NCBI RefSeq assembly: GCF_017161445.1
Contig: NZ_CP071060.1
Span: 1,426,001-1,490,000, forward strand
Source: Niveibacterium microcysteis
GTDB taxonomy: Bacteria; Pseudomonadota; Gammaproteobacteria; Burkholderiales; Rhodocyclaceae
Reading direction: 5' to 3'
DNA: 64,000 nt
The notes under the pieces are model-generated. The model had not been told where the DNA came from. It did no database searches and saw nothing but the letters and a program-made list of their open reading frames with translations. The position numbers and the translations under genes are program-made. The number at the start of each line of letters is the position of its first letter. Position 1 is the stretch's first letter. Positions 9,034-16,719 of this stretch are shown here, piece after piece.

Positions 9034-9135
9034 CTTGCTCGCAACCGCGCGTCGGCACGTGCTGCCCGGATGCCCGGCAACCCTGCCACGGGCTGCGTCA
9101 TGACGAACATCCGATCGGGAGCTACTCCCCTTTGT
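9027..9135 (-). ncRNA. yybP-ykoY manganese riboswitch aptamer upstream of terC
   Basis: On the minus strand the leader begins with ACAAAGGGGAGUAGC (9135-9121), the conserved 5' part of the yybP-ykoY aptamer with the GGGGAGUAG loop. It ends with GCGAGCAAGACCUUUG (to 9027), the conserved 3' part. CAAAGG and CCUUUG close helix P1. The spacing of about 109 nt and the position directly upstream of a TerC/Alx-type gene fit the class, which senses Mn2+ and, in E. coli, controls alx and mntP. A covariance-model search would settle it. Confidence 0.87.
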
Positions 9136-9137
9136 TA

Positions 9138-9154
9138 GCTACTCAGTCAGTAGC
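9138..9154. repeat. Inverted repeat at the start of the terC leader
   Basis: GCTACT and AGTAGC flank a 5-base spacer (TCAGTCAG region), immediately upstream of the riboswitch 5' end. It could be a protein operator at the promoter, or chance: the AGUAGC of the aptamer itself is similar, so it may also compete for pairing with the aptamer. A clear sigma-70 promoter that would start transcription before 9135 is not obvious to me. Confidence 0.4.
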
Positions 9155-9259
9155 ATTTTGCAAAAGTTCCGAACCAGCGAGAAATTTCTTTTGCGATGCG
9201 CTCCCGCGCGGCAGGGCGATTCGGGAATCCGCCGCTCGCTGCACGGCGATTCAGCGCAA

Positions 9260-10057
9260 TCAGCCGATTGCCGGGTAGTCGCCCTGGTCGTCGGGCCAGG
9301 GCGTGAGAATCTCGAATCCGGTCTCGGTCACCGCCACCATGTGTTCCCACTGTGCGGACAGCGAACGATCCTTGGTCACTACGGTCCAGCCGTCCGCGAG
9401 CAGGACGGAGGTGGCCTTGCCCGCATTGATCATCGGCTCGATGGTGAACAGCATGCCCGGCTCCAGAACCAGGCCTTCGCCGCGTCGGCCATAGTGTCGG
9501 ACCTCTGGTGCATCGTGATAGATCTGCCCGATGCCGTGGCCGCAGTAGTCGCGCACAACGCTGTGCCCGGCCTGCGCGGCGACGGTCTGAATCGCATGCC
9601 CCACATCGCCGAGCGTCGCGCCCGGTTTCACCGCTTCGATGCCAGCGCACATCGCATCGAAGGCGTTGCGCACCAATCGCCGGGCTTGCTTGCTCGGTTC
9701 GCCGACGAAGTACATGCGGCTGGTGTCGCCGAACCAACCGTCCTTGTTCACGGCTACATCGATGTTGAGGATGTCGCCGTTAGCCAGAGGGCGATCGTTC
9801 GGTATCCCGTGGCAGATCACATGATTCACCGACGCGCAGATCGTTTTGGGGAAACCGCCGTAACCCACATTCGCCGCAATCGCGCCGAGCGGGCCGGTGA
9901 TGTAGTCGTGACAGATGCGATCGAGTTCGTCGGTGGTGACGCCCGGCCGCACATGCGGGGCGATCATCGCCAGCACGGCGGCTGCGAGTTCGCCTGCCTT
10001 GCGCGCCTGGGCGAGTTCGGCGGGGGTATGAATCTTCACGGCGCGAGAGCGAGCCAA
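9260..10057 (-). CDS. map: Type I methionine aminopeptidase
   Basis: A 265-residue metalloprotease that removes the initiator Met from nascent proteins. Metal ligands are visible: two Asp (NIDVAVNKDGWFGDTSRM), His (CGHGIGQIYHD), Glu (FTIEPMI) and Glu (QWEHMVAVTE); the substrate-binding His is in ICHGIP. TTG at 10057 is preferred because GGAG lies nine bases upstream; GTG at 10039 would give a protein six residues shorter and lacks a ribosome site. The motif wording departs from the most common type I consensus (IYHDAPEV instead of FHEEPxV), so it may be a second, divergent copy. The usual housekeeping map next to rpsB is not in this window. Confidence 0.93.
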   Translation of the reverse strand: MARSRAVKIHTPAELAQARKAGELAAAVLAMIAPHVRPGVTTDELDRICHDYITGPLGAIAANVGYGGFPKTICASVNHVICHGIPNDRPLANGDILNIDVAVNKDGWFGDTSRMYFVGEPSKQARRLVRNAFDAMCAGIEAVKPGATLGDVGHAIQTVAAQAGHSVVRDYCGHGIGQIYHDAPEVRHYGRRGEGLVLEPGMLFTIEPMINAGKATSVLLADGWTVVTKDRSLSAQWEHMVAVTETGFEILTPWPDDQGDYPAIG

Positions 10058-10323
10058 GTACGTGTTCTCCAGTAGGTGGCGCGATGCGCGCCGAGGGGGT
10101 GTTGGTGCAGCGTGTGCCGGTGTCGGCCGCAAGGATAGCGCGAGCGGGCCCGGCTGCCAGTCGGATTGACGCTGCCGCGGGGGATCCCGGCGGCGGGGCC
10201 GATGCAGCGTTGCAATTCGGGTTCGGCGCGGAGCGCACAGCCAATTCCAAACGCCTATGGTTGGCCCTGGTTGCCGGTGCGATGAGCCTCCAATACTCGG
10301 TAGCCTCACCTAAGAGGAAAAGA
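10058..10323. other. Intergenic region between map and dctP
   Basis: About 310 bases separate map from dctP. The right edge holds the dctP terminator. The rest is GC-rich sequence with the map ribosome site at its left edge; I see no gene, and only spurious long frames cross it. Confidence 0.5.
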
Positions 10324-10345
10324 AAACCCCGCCGTGGCGGGGTTT
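10316..10345 (-). terminator. Intrinsic terminator of dctP
   Basis: A perfect 10-bp stem (10324-10333 with 10336-10345) has a tight 2-nt loop. On the minus strand it is followed by TTTTCTTTTCC, a good terminator for dctP. Confidence 0.88.
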
Positions 10346-10368
10346 CTTCGTTGCCGGGCTGGACGCGG

Positions 10369-11469
10369 CTACTTCTTCGCGCCGCTTCGTTGCTGCTGCA
10401 GGAAGTTGTCGTAGCGACTCTCGGCCACGCCGAACCAGAGGATCTGGTCGTCGCGGAATTTCTTCCAAGCGTCGTAGATCTTCTTGAATTTCGGGTTGCT
10501 GGCTGCGGTTTCCTCATACAGCTCGAAGGCCGCCTTGTAGGACGCGGCCATGATTTCCGCGCTGAAGGGCCGCAACTGTGTGCCGGTCGCGACGAGCTTC
10601 TTCAGCGCGAGCGGGTTCTTCGCGTCGTACTCGGCTTGCATGTCCGCGTGTGCGTAGAGGCAGGCGTCTTCAAGAATCGTCTTGTATTCCTTCGGCAGCG
10701 ACTCCCACTGCTTCTGGTTCACATAGACCGACAGCTGCGGGCCGCCTTCCCACCAACCGGGGTAGTAGTAGAACTTGGCGACCTTGTTGAAGCCGAGCTT
10801 CTCGTCGTCGTAGGGGCCAACCCACTCGGCGGCGTCGATGGTGCCTTTTTCAAGGGCGGGGTAGATGTCGCCGCCCGGAATCTGTTGCGGTACGGCGCCC
10901 AGCTTGGCGATTACCTTGCCGGCGAAGCCACCGATGCGCATCTTGAGGCCTTCGAAATCCTTGACCGTCTTGATTTCCTTGCGGTACCAGCCGCCCATCT
11001 GCACCCCCGTGTTGCCGCATGGGATGTTGTAGATGTTGTAGTCCTTGAAGAACTCGCGCAGCAACTGCAGGCCGCCGCCTTGCATCATCCAGGCCGTCTG
11101 CTGGCGGCTGTTGAGGCCGAATGGCAGGGCCGTGTCGAAGGCGAAGGTCGGATCCTTGCCGACGAAGTAGTACGACGCCGAATGGCCGATTTCCACCGTG
11201 CCATCCTTGACCGCGTCGAGCACGCCGGGGCCGGGAACCAGCTCGCCCGCCGCGAATACCTGGATCTGGAACTTACCGCCGGTGGCTTCCGCGACGCGCT
11301 TGGCCATCGTCTCGGCGGCACCGTAGATCGTGTCCAGGCTCTTGGGGAAGCTTGATGCCAGCCGCCACTTGATGGTGGGCAACTCGGCGGCCATCGCCGG
11401 GCCGGCGACGGCGGCGGCACCTGCGGCAAGGCCAGCGCCAGCGTTCTTCAAAAATGAGCGACGTTCCAC
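10369..11469 (-). CDS. dctP: TRAP transporter solute receptor (DctP family, TakP-like) with Tat signal
   Basis: A 366-residue periplasmic binding protein. The start is GTG at 11469 with AGGAGA upstream; the longer open frame is not used. The N terminus has a twin-arginine signal (RRSFLKNAG followed by an Ala/Gly hydrophobic run), so the receptor is probably exported folded. The body matches the TakP/mannitol-chloroaromatic group: SSFPKSLDTIYGAAE, GLKMRIGGFAGKV, IPGGDIYPALEKGTIDAAEWVGPYDD and the aromatic YYYPGWWEGG. Relatives bind 2-keto acids, often with a cation. It would deliver its ligand to the DctQM permease encoded 2.4 kb away on the other strand. Confidence 0.93.
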   Translation of the reverse strand: MERRSFLKNAGAGLAAGAAAVAGPAMAAELPTIKWRLASSFPKSLDTIYGAAETMAKRVAEATGGKFQIQVFAAGELVPGPGVLDAVKDGTVEIGHSASYYFVGKDPTFAFDTALPFGLNSRQQTAWMMQGGGLQLLREFFKDYNIYNIPCGNTGVQMGGWYRKEIKTVKDFEGLKMRIGGFAGKVIAKLGAVPQQIPGGDIYPALEKGTIDAAEWVGPYDDEKLGFNKVAKFYYYPGWWEGGPQLSVYVNQKQWESLPKEYKTILEDACLYAHADMQAEYDAKNPLALKKLVATGTQLRPFSAEIMAASYKAAFELYEETAASNPKFKKIYDAWKKFRDDQILWFGVAESRYDNFLQQQRSGAKK

Positions 11470-11573
11470 GTTGTCTCCTCTCCTGTTATGGGGTTGTTCG
11501 TGTGGGAACGTCGCGACTATACGAGAGCTGTCGCGCAAAGGTGAAGTGTGGTTTTGGCGCAGCGCCGGCGCCG

Positions 11574-11600
11574 CGAGAGCCTTGTCCTGTAAGGCTCTCG
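11574..11600. repeat. Perfect hairpin upstream of dctP
   Basis: CGAGAGCCTT and AAGGCTCTCG form a perfect 10-bp inverted repeat with a 7-nt loop, 105 bases upstream of dctP. There is no T-run on either side, so an operator or an RNA structure in the leader is as likely as a terminator. Confidence 0.45.
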
Positions 11601-11610
11601 TAAGAAATTC

Positions 11611-11639
11611 GGCAACCCCTCGCGGGGCATGGGGTTGCC
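11611..11639 (-). terminator. Probable terminator of pmbA
   Basis: A 9-bp stem (11611-11619 with 11631-11639) lies 12 bases past the pmbA stop, with a further CCCC/GGGG pairing possible inside. The T-run on the minus strand is weak (GAATTTC). Confidence 0.5.
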
Positions 11640-11650
11640 AGTGCGCTCGC

Positions 11651-12994
11651 TCAGTCGCCGGCAACCGTCATGTTGCCAATCAGCACCGATCCGCATTGTT
11701 TCGAGCCACGCACAAGCATGTCGTTACCGCAGGCGACGATGTCGCGGAACATGTCGCGCAGGTTGCCTGCAATCGTGATCTCGTGCACCGGGTACGCAAT
11801 CTCGCCGTTCTCAACCCAGTAGCCGGCCGCCCCGCGCGAGTAGTCGCCGGTTACGGTATTCACGCCATGGCCCAGCAGTTCAGTGACAAACAACCCACGC
11901 CCCATTTTCTTGAGCAAGCCGGTCAGGCCGAGCTTGCCGGGCTGCAGGATCAGGTTGTGGCAGCCGCCGGCGTTACCGGTGGACTTCAGGCCCAGCTTGC
12001 GTGCCGAGTAGCTGCCGAGGAACCAGCCGTTGAGCGTGCCGCGCGTGACGACTTCGCGGCGCGCGGTCGCGACGCCTTCGTCGTCAAACCAGCTGCTGGC
12101 CAGGCCGCCGGGAATGAACGGGTCTTCGAGCAGCGTTACCGCATCCGAGAACACCTGGGTGCCGAGGGTGTCGAGCAGGAATGAGCTGCGCCGGTAGAGG
12201 CTGCCGCCGCTCGCTGCGCTGACAAAATGCCCCAGCAGGCCGGCGGCCAGCGGGGCTTCGAACAGCACGGGCACCTCGCAGGTGTTCAACTTGCGGGCGT
12301 TCAAGCGCGACAGAGCGCGGCGCGCCACATAGTCGCCGATCGCTTCGGGGGCCGGCAGATCGAGCGCGTTGCGCCGGGTGACGTACCAGTCATCGCGCTG
12401 CATTCCATCGCCTTCGCCCGCGATCATCGAGCAGCCAAGACCATGGCGTGTGGTCGCATAGCCCTCGCAGAAGCCCAGGCTGTTTGCCGATACAAACTGG
12501 GTTTGCTGCGTTGATACGCTCGCCCCTTCGGAATTCGTGACGAGTTCGCTGACCGAAAAGCCCGAGGCCTCGCAGCGCCGGGCGAGTTCGATCGAAGCGT
12601 CCACGTCGGTCGCCCAAGGGTGGAAGAGATCCAGCTCGCGCGGCTCCCGTGCCAGCTGCTCCGGGTCGGGCAAACCCGCCGCCGGGTCGCTGGCGGTGAA
12701 GCGGGCGATCGATACCGCCGCGGCCACCGTATCGCGCAGCGCCTGCGGTGCGAAGTCGGTTGTGCTTGCGTGGCCGCGCTGCTGCCCCAGGTACACGGTG
12801 ACCGAGATGCCCTTGTCGCGGTGGTACTCCAGCGTGTCGACTTCCCCCTGGCGCACGCTGACCGAATGCCCCCAACCCTCCGAAACATCGACGTCGCAGG
12901 CCGATGCGCCTTGGCCCTTGGCGCTTTTCAGCACATCGGCGGCAATCTCGCGCAGTGCATCCTGGGTGAAGCTGAATCCATTTGAAGTGGCCAT
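11651..12994 (-). CDS. pmbA: PmbA/TldE, partner of the TldD metalloprotease
   Basis: A 447-residue cytosolic protein of the TldD/PmbA family. With TldD it forms a protease that degrades unfolded peptides, matures microcin B17 in E. coli and processes CcdA. Family signatures are present (RQGEVDTLEYHRDKG near the N terminus, GTLNGWFLGSYSARKLG and GNAGGCHNLIL towards the C terminus). The HExxxH zinc motif belongs to TldD and is not expected here. tldD is not in the window. It is divergent from yjgA, an arrangement conserved in many beta- and gammaproteobacteria. Confidence 0.96.
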   Translation of the reverse strand: MATSNGFSFTQDALREIAADVLKSAKGQGASACDVDVSEGWGHSVSVRQGEVDTLEYHRDKGISVTVYLGQQRGHASTTDFAPQALRDTVAAAVSIARFTASDPAAGLPDPEQLAREPRELDLFHPWATDVDASIELARRCEASGFSVSELVTNSEGASVSTQQTQFVSANSLGFCEGYATTRHGLGCSMIAGEGDGMQRDDWYVTRRNALDLPAPEAIGDYVARRALSRLNARKLNTCEVPVLFEAPLAAGLLGHFVSAASGGSLYRRSSFLLDTLGTQVFSDAVTLLEDPFIPGGLASSWFDDEGVATARREVVTRGTLNGWFLGSYSARKLGLKSTGNAGGCHNLILQPGKLGLTGLLKKMGRGLFVTELLGHGVNTVTGDYSRGAAGYWVENGEIAYPVHEITIAGNLRDMFRDIVACGNDMLVRGSKQCGSVLIGNMTVAGD

Positions 12995-13063
12995 GCCGGG
13001 GCATCCGTCGGGTCGAAAGCTATAATTTTACGTTCATGTGGCCAAATCGCCTTCGGAAACTCC

Positions 13064-13639
13064 ATGCACCGCAATCCACAACACCAGAATGACGACGACT
13101 CGGACGAGTACGACGGCCCCAGCAAATCGCAACGCAAGCGCGACATGCACAAGCTGCAGGACATGGGGGCTGAGCTCGTAGCGCTGTCGCCCGCGCGCCT
13201 CGCCAAGGTGCCTTTGCCCGAGCGCCTGCACGACGCGATCCTCGAATACGCCCGTGTCGGCAAGCACGAAGCCAAGCGGCGCCAGTTGCAGTACATCGGC
13301 AAGCTGATGCGTGAGGTCGACCCTGCGCCGATTCGCGAGGCGCTGGACGCCTTCGCCGGCGTGTCGCGCGCCGAGATCGCCCGCCAGCACAAGCTCGAAC
13401 GCCTGCGCGAACGCTTGCTGGAAGACGAAGGCACGCTCGGCGATATCGCCGCGGCCTACCCGGACGCCGATCTGCAGCATCTGCGTAACCTGCGCCGCAA
13501 CGCCATCAAGGAACGTGAAGCGGCCAAGCCGCCGCGCGCTTATCGCGAGATCTTCCGCATCCTGCGTGACTTCGAGTACGCCGACGACGGCGAAGGGCAG
13601 AGCGCAGGCGAAGAGGGCGGCGAGGGCGACGAGGCATGA
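13064..13639 (+). CDS. darP: Ribosome-associated protein YjgA/DarP (DUF615)
   Basis: A 191-residue, highly charged alpha-helical protein. Family members associate with late 50S assembly intermediates and the 23S rRNA peptidyl-transferase region. The N terminus is disordered and acidic (DDDSDEYDGPSKSQRKRDM) and the C terminus is again acidic and Gly-rich. The core has the DUF615 wording (SKSQRKRDMHKLQDMGAELV and AKRRQLQYIGKLMR). It begins 69 bases from the divergent pmbA, and its stop overlaps the start of mog (ATGA), so the two are probably co-translated. Confidence 0.95.
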   Translation: MHRNPQHQNDDDSDEYDGPSKSQRKRDMHKLQDMGAELVALSPARLAKVPLPERLHDAILEYARVGKHEAKRRQLQYIGKLMREVDPAPIREALDAFAGVSRAEIARQHKLERLRERLLEDEGTLGDIAAAYPDADLQHLRNLRRNAIKEREAAKPPRAYREIFRILRDFEYADDGEGQSAGEEGGEGDEA

Positions 13640-14235
13640 GCGATACGCTGCGCATCGGCCTGGTTTCGATCAGCGATCGCGCCTCGTCCGGGGTCTATGA
13701 AGACAAAGGCCTGCCAGCGCTGACGGAATGGTTCGGCGCCGCGCTGCGGAGTCCGTGGCAGGCGGAAACGCGGCTGATTCCCGATGAGCAGGCTGTCATC
13801 GAAGCCACGCTGATCGAGCTGTGCGACCTTGCCGGCTGCCATCTGGTCCTGACGACCGGTGGCACCGGCCCGGCGCCGCGTGATGTCACACCCGAGGCCA
13901 CGCTTGCGGTTGCGCACAAGGTGATGCCCGGTTTTGGCGAGCAGATGCGGCAGATCGGTCTTGCCTTCGTGCCAACCGCGATCCTTTCTCGCCAGGTCGG
14001 TGTAATCCGCGGTCAGAGCCTGATCCTGAACCTTCCGGGCCAACCCAAGGCGATCCGCGAAACCCTTGAGGGTGCTCGTAACCCCGACGGCAGTATCCGC
14101 GTACCCGGCATCTTCGCCGCCGTGCCGTACTGCATCGATCTGATCGGCGGTCCGTACATCGAAACCGACGAATCGGTCGTGAAGGCGTTCCGCCCCAAAT
14201 CGGCCCAGCGTAACCCCATTCAATCGGCAAGCTAG
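13636..14235 (+). CDS. mog: Molybdopterin adenylyltransferase MogA
   Basis: A 199-residue cytosolic enzyme that adenylates molybdopterin before molybdate insertion. Seen: the N-terminal LVSISDRASSGVYEDKG motif, the MoaB/Mog signature LTTGGTGPAPRDVTPEAT, and the conserved LNLPGQPKAIRE segment near residue 130. Its ATG lies inside the last codons of yjgA. It ends in the same bases as the converging histidine-kinase gene: the two TAG stops overlap at 14232-14235. With moeB it covers two Mo-cofactor steps within the window. Confidence 0.96.
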   Translation: MSDTLRIGLVSISDRASSGVYEDKGLPALTEWFGAALRSPWQAETRLIPDEQAVIEATLIELCDLAGCHLVLTTGGTGPAPRDVTPEATLAVAHKVMPGFGEQMRQIGLAFVPTAILSRQVGVIRGQSLILNLPGQPKAIRETLEGARNPDGSIRVPGIFAAVPYCIDLIGGPYIETDESVVKAFRPKSAQRNPIQSAS

Positions 14236-16133
14236 TTTGGCGCCTTGACCCGCCGCGGAGCGACGAGCGGGAAGCTGAGGCGGAAGCGGGCGCCAGTGCC
14301 TTCGGTGCTGAAAGCTTCGATCTTGCCGCCGAGGATGCCGCCGGCAAGGTTGTGCACGATGTAGAGCCCGAGTCCGCTACCGCCTTCGCCCAGGCGGGTG
14401 GTGAAGAAGGGGTTGAAGATCTGGGCCAGGTGCTGCGATGCAATGCCGCAGCCGTTGTCGCTGAGTTCCAGCACGACCGCGTCGCCGTCCCGGCGCGCTT
14501 CGAGCTCGATCAGGCCACCCGGGTGGTTCGCCAGCCCGTGTATCAGCGCGTTCTGGATCAGGTTCGTGAGGATCTGTTCGATCGCGCCGGGGAAGCTGTC
14601 GCATTCGATGTTGGCTTCGACGCGGCTTTCGATCCGGTGCTGCGAGTGTTTGAACAACGGGCCGAGTGCGTGCAGCGTGTTGTCGATCAGCTCGTCGAGC
14701 TGGAAGCTGCGGCGCCGCATGCTGGTCTGGTCCACCGCCACCTGCTTGAAGTCGTTGATCAGGCTGCCAGCGCGCAGGCTGTTGTTTTCGATCAGCGACA
14801 TGCCGATCGCCAGATCGTCGAGGAAGCGCTGGAAGCCGCTGCGCGAGACGCGGTTGTCCGCTACCTGCGCGGAGAAGCTGCGCGCGAGATCCGCCATGCT
14901 CGAGGACGCGGTGACGACCATGCCGATCGGTGTGTTGAGTTCGTGTGCAATGCCGGCGACGAGGCTGCCGAGCGCGGCAAGTTTCTCGCTCTGAACGAGC
15001 TGTTCCATCGCCTGCTTGAGTTCCGTGGTGCGTTGTGCGACGCGGCTTTCAAGTGACTCGTTGAGTTCGGTCAGTCGCGCCAGCGCGTCGGCCAACGATG
15101 CCTGTGTTTCGCGTTGGTCGGTGATGTCGGTGGAGATCGCGGAGACGGCGTAGATCTCACCCGCGGTGTTGCGCAGCGCAAAGCGTTCGGTCAGCCAGGT
15201 GCGATCACCGAACTCTTCTTCATGCCGTTGAGCGCTGCCGGCGAGCACCGTCGCGTGATCCAGTTCTTCCCGTAGTCGTGCGAGCTGAGGCGGGAACAGC
15301 GTGTCGTCGCGTTGCCCCAGGATGCGCTCGGCCGGTTGCCCGACCTGGCGTGCAAACTGTTCGTTCACCAGCAAGTAGCGGCCGTCGTCGCCCTTCATGG
15401 TGATGGTGGCAGGGGCGTGGTCGATCAGGGCCTGCAGCAGTTGCGCGCTCTCGCGTAAGGCGACCGCACGCTCTTCGATTGCCGCCAGCATCCGGTTGAC
15501 CGCCGTGCCCAGTTCGCTGATCTCGTCGTTGCCGTGAACCCGGATGCGCTGGGCGTAGTCGCGCGCCTCGGTGACATGCGCAGCGAGTGCCGCGAGTTCG
15601 TTCACCGGCTGGATCACCCGGGCGCGCAGCGTCAGCACCATCACCAGCACCAGCAGGGCCTCCACCGCGATGCTGCTCGACAGCATCAACCCGTAACGCG
15701 GCAGCCGCTCGGCCAGTGATGGCAGGCGCTCCTGCAGCAGCAGGTGACCGATGGTCTGGCTTTGTACCCGTATCGGTTCGACATGACGGATCGCCCCTGG
15801 AATCTGCACGACACCTTCGAGCGGCGGGCAGGGGCTGCGGCTACCGACCCGGTATGTCGCCACGATGCGCCCGCGATCGCCATAGAGGCACGCGAGGGTC
15901 ACGCTCGGGTTGGTGCGCAGCGTTTGAAGGTTCTCGTCGGCGGCACGGGCATCGTCAAACGAGATCGCGGCCGCGCTGTTGAGGGCAAGGATTTCGGCGC
16001 GCCCGCGCAGGTCCTGCAGGATGCGGTCGCGATAGGTGCTTTGCTCGTAGGCCAGCAATAGCGCCAGATGCAGCACCACGCCCAGCAGCAGCACGCCAAC
16101 GCTCAGTCGGATCAGGCGCCGTTCGAGCTTCAT
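14232..16133 (-). CDS. Sensor histidine kinase with CHASE8, HAMP and PAS domains
   Basis: A 633-residue membrane kinase. TM1 about 10-29; a periplasmic domain 30-145 with the CHASE8 pattern (RAEILALNSAAAISFDD, then RTNPSVTLACLYGDRGRIVATY); TM2 about 148-169; HAMP 170-223; PAS 226-340; coiled coil; phospho-acceptor region IAHELNTPIG with His397; HATPase with LSDNGCGI and GGSGLGLYIV. CHASE8 is the sensor domain of the diguanylate cyclase YfiN, which is held off by periplasmic YfiR. Here the upstream gene is YfiR-like and overlaps this start by four bases (ATGA), so a YfiR-controlled kinase is inferred. No response regulator lies nearby. Confidence 0.93.
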   Translation of the reverse strand: MKLERRLIRLSVGVLLLGVVLHLALLLAYEQSTYRDRILQDLRGRAEILALNSAAAISFDDARAADENLQTLRTNPSVTLACLYGDRGRIVATYRVGSRSPCPPLEGVVQIPGAIRHVEPIRVQSQTIGHLLLQERLPSLAERLPRYGLMLSSSIAVEALLVLVMVLTLRARVIQPVNELAALAAHVTEARDYAQRIRVHGNDEISELGTAVNRMLAAIEERAVALRESAQLLQALIDHAPATITMKGDDGRYLLVNEQFARQVGQPAERILGQRDDTLFPPQLARLREELDHATVLAGSAQRHEEEFGDRTWLTERFALRNTAGEIYAVSAISTDITDQRETQASLADALARLTELNESLESRVAQRTTELKQAMEQLVQSEKLAALGSLVAGIAHELNTPIGMVVTASSSMADLARSFSAQVADNRVSRSGFQRFLDDLAIGMSLIENNSLRAGSLINDFKQVAVDQTSMRRRSFQLDELIDNTLHALGPLFKHSQHRIESRVEANIECDSFPGAIEQILTNLIQNALIHGLANHPGGLIELEARRDGDAVVLELSDNGCGIASQHLAQIFNPFFTTRLGEGGSGLGLYIVHNLAGGILGGKIEAFSTEGTGARFRLSFPLVAPRRVKAPN

Positions 16134-16645
16134 TGACCGCCCCCTTCAACATGGGCGGCCAGCGCCAACAGCCGGGAGCTGAATTGCAGCTTGGCACGCA
16201 CGGCACTGTCGAGGTTTACCTCGAAGCGCAGGGTGTTGCCCTGGGGGATCAGATTGATCACGCCGCCTTTCTGAAGAAAGCCACCCTGTTCGCTCACCGT
16301 GAGAATCGCGCGGTCGCGCGCTGCGTTGAGCCAATTGCGTGTCTGTGTGCTGTCACGGCCCAGGAACAGCACGGTGCAACCTTCCACTTCCGCGGGTTCG
16401 AGCAGGCGCCGCACCGGCAGCCCACTCTTGCCCTGATTGCGCTCCAGCCAGTCCGCCACCTCGTCGGCACCGACGAGGCACAGCATATGCCCCGCGTTGG
16501 ACGGCCAGACAATGTAGCGGGTGAAATTGATCAGATAGGCCGCCTTGACCTGCGCGTCCAGCGGCGCCGAATGGGCGACGACGCCCTGCACTGAAAGGGC
16601 CGTGGCGAGGACGCCGATGCGGATCAGGCGAGCGCAGCGTGACAT
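16130..16645 (-). CDS. YfiR-like periplasmic regulator (DUF4154)
   Basis: A 171-residue exported protein: signal peptide (LIRIGVLATALSVQGVVA, cleavage after HSA), then the DUF4154 pattern: VKAAYLINFTRYIVWP, GLPVRRL, a CTVLFLGRD segment, ILTVSEQGGFLQKGGVINLI and LRFEVNLDSA. In Pseudomonas YfiR restrains YfiN by binding its periplasmic domain. The ATG at 16645 is preferred as the signal peptide begins there; the frame is open much further upstream but that part overlaps the TonB receptor gene. No strong ribosome site is visible. It lies between a TonB receptor (74 bases upstream) and a CHASE8 kinase (4-base overlap). Confidence 0.88.
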   Translation of the reverse strand: MSRCARLIRIGVLATALSVQGVVAHSAPLDAQVKAAYLINFTRYIVWPSNAGHMLCLVGADEVADWLERNQGKSGLPVRRLLEPAEVEGCTVLFLGRDSTQTRNWLNAARDRAILTVSEQGGFLQKGGVINLIPQGNTLRFEVNLDSAVRAKLQFSSRLLALAAHVEGGGQ

Positions 16646-16719
16646 CGGGCTAGCGGTGGGCGTGGTTGCGCACGTGTGCAGTCGGATGCATGGGATGGAG
16701 GATGTAGCGCGAGTCCGGT

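Noticed and set aside
8937..9110. An upstream extension of the terC frame starting at 9110
   Set aside because: The extra 58 codons cross the conserved riboswitch and its two hairpins, and a proper ribosome site precedes the ATG at 8936.
9136..9163. TTGCAA with a 16-base spacer and TAGCTA on the minus strand as the terC promoter
   Set aside because: It would start transcription inside the riboswitch 5' arm (about 9129) and remove part of helix P1, so it is not a convincing promoter for the riboswitch transcript.
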